A stretch of 64,000 bases of DNA, taken from contig NZ_CP095053.1 of assembly GCF_022921095.1 (NCBI RefSeq), forward strand, positions 2,708,501 to 2,772,500, read 5' to 3'. How positions within the stretch are numbered: position 1 is the first letter of the stretch; each line of letters begins with the position of its first letter. Positions 62,423-64,000 of the stretch are shown here, in pieces. The notes under the pieces are model-generated. The model saw only the letters and a list, made by a program, of their open reading frames with translations, did not search any database and was not told where the DNA came from. This DNA is from Hymenobacter aerilatus (GTDB taxonomy: Bacteria > Bacteroidota > Bacteroidia > Cytophagales > Hymenobacteraceae). The position numbers and the translations under genes are program-made.

Positions 62423-63010
62423 TTACTGCCCGATTTTGCCCTGCTCGATGCTCAAGCGAATGCCGTTGCCACGCATTTCGATGCTGTAGCCTTGCGGCAC
62501 CAACGGGCCTGTATCGCGGGTACTTAGTAAGTTGTTGTTGCCTTCCTGCAACAGGCGGTACTCTACATTGGACGTCTGGGCCTGACGGTTCACCATGTTT
62601 CCGCTACCCTTTTGCACTAAAGTAGTCAGGTTTTGGTCGCCGGTTGTCTCACTCACGGCCGCATTATCTTGGCCTTGCTGGGTGATACGCGTGGTGTTGC
62701 CCGTGCCCGTTTGCACAATGTAGGCTTTGTTCAGGCTGCCTACCTGCTCAATGTAAGCCCGGTTGGCTTGGTTGCCTGCATTCTGCTGAGTGGTGAGAGC
62801 CGTATTGCTGTTGCCTTGCTGCACAATTTCTGACAAGTTCTGCAGGTTGGCAGTCAGCGGCAAGGGCAAATTTTTCCAGTTAGCACCCAGGTCCTCTACC
62901 AGACGCTGCTCAGCCGTTGCGGCTTCACTACGACCAAGCTGCTGGGCAAGTACGGGATGGGTGCCCCAGCTCAGCAGGCTGCTCAATGCCAAAAGCAGTG
63001 CATATTTCAT
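62423..63010 (-). CDS. csgB: Curlin-repeat protein, CsgB-like
   Basis: Secreted amyloid subunit of 195 aa, probably the nucleator. The signal peptide ends VLAQ (residue ~22). A unique segment (~23-55) is followed by about five imperfect 22-residue curlin repeats with Q-x-G-x2-N spacing (VQQGNSNTALTTQQNAGNQA, VGSLNKAYIVQTGTGN, TQQGQDNAAVSETTGDQN, VQKGSGNMVN, LQEGNNN). The last 35 residues lack the repeat (GYSIEMRGNGIRLSIEQG). It starts 131 bp after the CsgA-like stop and is transcribed with it. Confidence 0.85.
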   Translation of the reverse strand: MKYALLLALSSLLSWGTHPVLAQQLGRSEAATAEQRLVEDLGANWKNLPLPLTANLQNLSEIVQQGNSNTALTTQQNAGNQANRAYIEQVGSLNKAYIVQTGTGNTTRITQQGQDNAAVSETTGDQNLTTLVQKGSGNMVNRQAQTSNVEYRLLQEGNNNLLSTRDTGPLVPQGYSIEMRGNGIRLSIEQGKIGQ

Positions 63011-63141
63011 AGGTGATTTTTCAAGGAAATGGCGGTTTCACTCTTCCACTACAGAAACCGTAGCCGGGCGCTGCTCCCCGGCGAGAGACGTACGCGCCCG
63101 GCTAGTTAGGTGTAGGGTGTGCGTGTCACACACCTCCTCGC

Positions 63142-63954
63142 TTAGCGACGATCCTGCGAAACGTAAGCGGCGTTGTTGTTACCACCTTGCTGAATGGAGC
63201 TGCGCTGGTACTGGTCGCCGGAGAGTATCACACCGCTGGCCAGGGTTTTGCCCTGAAGCGTCACGGCCGTGTTATCATTACCCGTCTGCTGCTGCACGGC
63301 GGTGCTGTAGTTGGTATGCTGGAAAACATCCCCACTGTTGCGGTTGCCCTGTTGGTCTTGAGAAGACAGGTTGTTGTTGCCGTACTGGTTGAGGTTGGCA
63401 ATGTTATCGTCACCTGTACCAGAGCCTACCCCCTGCTGCCGCTGCTGGGCCCAGTTGTTGTTGCCGTTCTCCGTGCCGCCAGGAGTATACGAACCATCTA
63501 CTTGGTCTACGTTGATGCCCGCCTTATTACGGCGACCATTTTGCAACTGAATCGTAGTGTTTTGGCTGCCCCATACAATAGCCTGTGCCTCGTTGTTACT
63601 ACCTGTTTGCACTTGCAGGCCGTAGTTGCGGTTACCCTCGCGCTGGTAGAGCTGGGCGTTGTTTTTGGTGCCGCTTTGGTCTACTACCGCTACGTTGTTG
63701 CTACCAAGGTCTTTAGCTGGCGCGCCCGCAGCCTGCCCCTGAATTACCACTGAGCAGTTGTCGATAGAGCCTAATGCCGGAGCATTATAATTAGGATTAG
63801 GATTGCTCTGATTTACGGGCCGAGCGTTTAGAGCAATTGTTTCGCAGCCGATGCAATCATTTACATTACGAAACTCAGCGCGGGTTCCAGTTTGTGCATG
63901 AGCGGCCCCAGCCAGTAACATAGCACCCGCAATCAAAAGTTGAATGTTTTTCAT
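63142..63954 (-). CDS. csgA: Curlin-repeat protein, CsgA-like major subunit
   Basis: Secreted amyloid fibre subunit, 270 aa from ATG 63954; the frame also allows a TTG three codons upstream. The signal peptide ends GAAHA. Residues ~20-75 are a non-repeat N-domain with three cysteines (C34, C37 and C67). Curlin-type repeats follow, rich in Gln/Asn with N-NNxA-Q motifs (SNNVAVVDQSGTKNNAQ, REGNRNYGLQVQTGSNN, GNDNTAVTLQG, GGNNNAAYVSQ). At least six repeats, some with insertions such as VDGSYTPGGTENG, make it longer than E. coli CsgA (about 150 aa). It heads the curli group; its assembly genes (csgE/F/G) are not in the window and may lie beyond the right edge. Confidence 0.86.
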   Translation of the reverse strand: MKNIQLLIAGAMLLAGAAHAQTGTRAEFRNVNDCIGCETIALNARPVNQSNPNPNYNAPALGSIDNCSVVIQGQAAGAPAKDLGSNNVAVVDQSGTKNNAQLYQREGNRNYGLQVQTGSNNEAQAIVWGSQNTTIQLQNGRRNKAGINVDQVDGSYTPGGTENGNNNWAQQRQQGVGSGTGDDNIANLNQYGNNNLSSQDQQGNRNSGDVFQHTNYSTAVQQQTGNDNTAVTLQGKTLASGVILSGDQYQRSSIQQGGNNNAAYVSQDRR

Positions 63955-64000
63955 GGTGTTCAAATAGAAATATGGTGGGATTCAACGGCAGATATTTTCT

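Noticed and set aside
62282..62527. Small plus-strand open frame between CsgH-like and CsgB-like genes
   Set aside because: It runs over a hairpin and the antisense end of the CsgB-like gene; no plausible protein features.
1..64000. tRNA, rRNA, insertion sequences or prophage genes
   Set aside because: None was recognised on reading; a tRNAscan and transposase HMM search would be needed to be certain.

Overview
The window looks like a chromosomal segment of a GC-rich, gliding-type Bacteroidota, most likely Hymenobacter or a close relative. The supporting evidence is two SusC/SusD pairs, two large proteins with type IX secretion C-terminal sorting domains, curlin-type amyloid genes, Gram-negative lipoprotein and Tat signals, and few Shine-Dalgarno-like sites. 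The genus is inferred from overall style, not from a marker gene. No rRNA, tRNA, CRISPR array, insertion sequence or phage gene was found.

Positions 1-39,800 form one large pectin-type polysaccharide utilisation locus (PUL). A divergent regulatory gap (25,533-26,035) separates two arms. The minus-strand arm runs SusC, SusD, a GH67-like hydrolase, an MGH1-like hydrolase, a GH28 polygalacturonase, a GH95 fucosidase, a GH2/malectin galactosidase-like enzyme, a sodium:solute symporter and a DapA-like aldolase. Beyond these lie an AraC regulator (plus strand), a FucI-like isomerase and a second, partial PL1 pectate lyase. The plus-strand arm runs PL1 pectate lyase, a two-domain beta-helix/TIM-barrel protein, an SGNH acetylesterase, a Tat-exported TIM-barrel protein, a DUF3826 protein, and a second SusC/SusD pair, closed by a strong terminator. 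The inferred pathway is surface depolymerisation and deacetylation of pectin, uptake by SusCD, periplasmic trimming of galactose, fucose and uronic acid side chains, symport, then isomerase/aldolase catabolism.

Positions 39,866-48,462 hold housekeeping and redox genes: a UMF1-type MFS transporter, a complete Tat-targeted aldehyde oxidoreductase operon with PaoABCD synteny (2Fe-2S, FAD/4Fe-4S, molybdopterin and XdhC-type subunits) plus a MobA-like cytidylyltransferase, and a divergent orphan lipoprotein. Positions 48,645-52,282 hold a cytoplasmic GH63-like glucosidase and an SDR oxidoreductase. Positions 52,463-59,006 hold two secreted T9SS proteins with related beta-sandwich repeats. Positions 59,367-63,954 hold murI, an outer-membrane-type PD40 lipoprotein and three curli genes (CsgH-, CsgB- and CsgA-like).

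The most unusual material is the set of eleven palindromic REP/MITE-like elements in at least four families (A-D). They punctuate almost every longer gap between 4.4 and 48.6 kb and are absent after that. Two family-B copies lie inside signal-peptide coding regions and are translated in frame. Family-A arms vary in a compensatory way. A nested mini-hairpin with a constant GCATCAA loop and variable complementary stems occurs five times in arms of two unrelated families.
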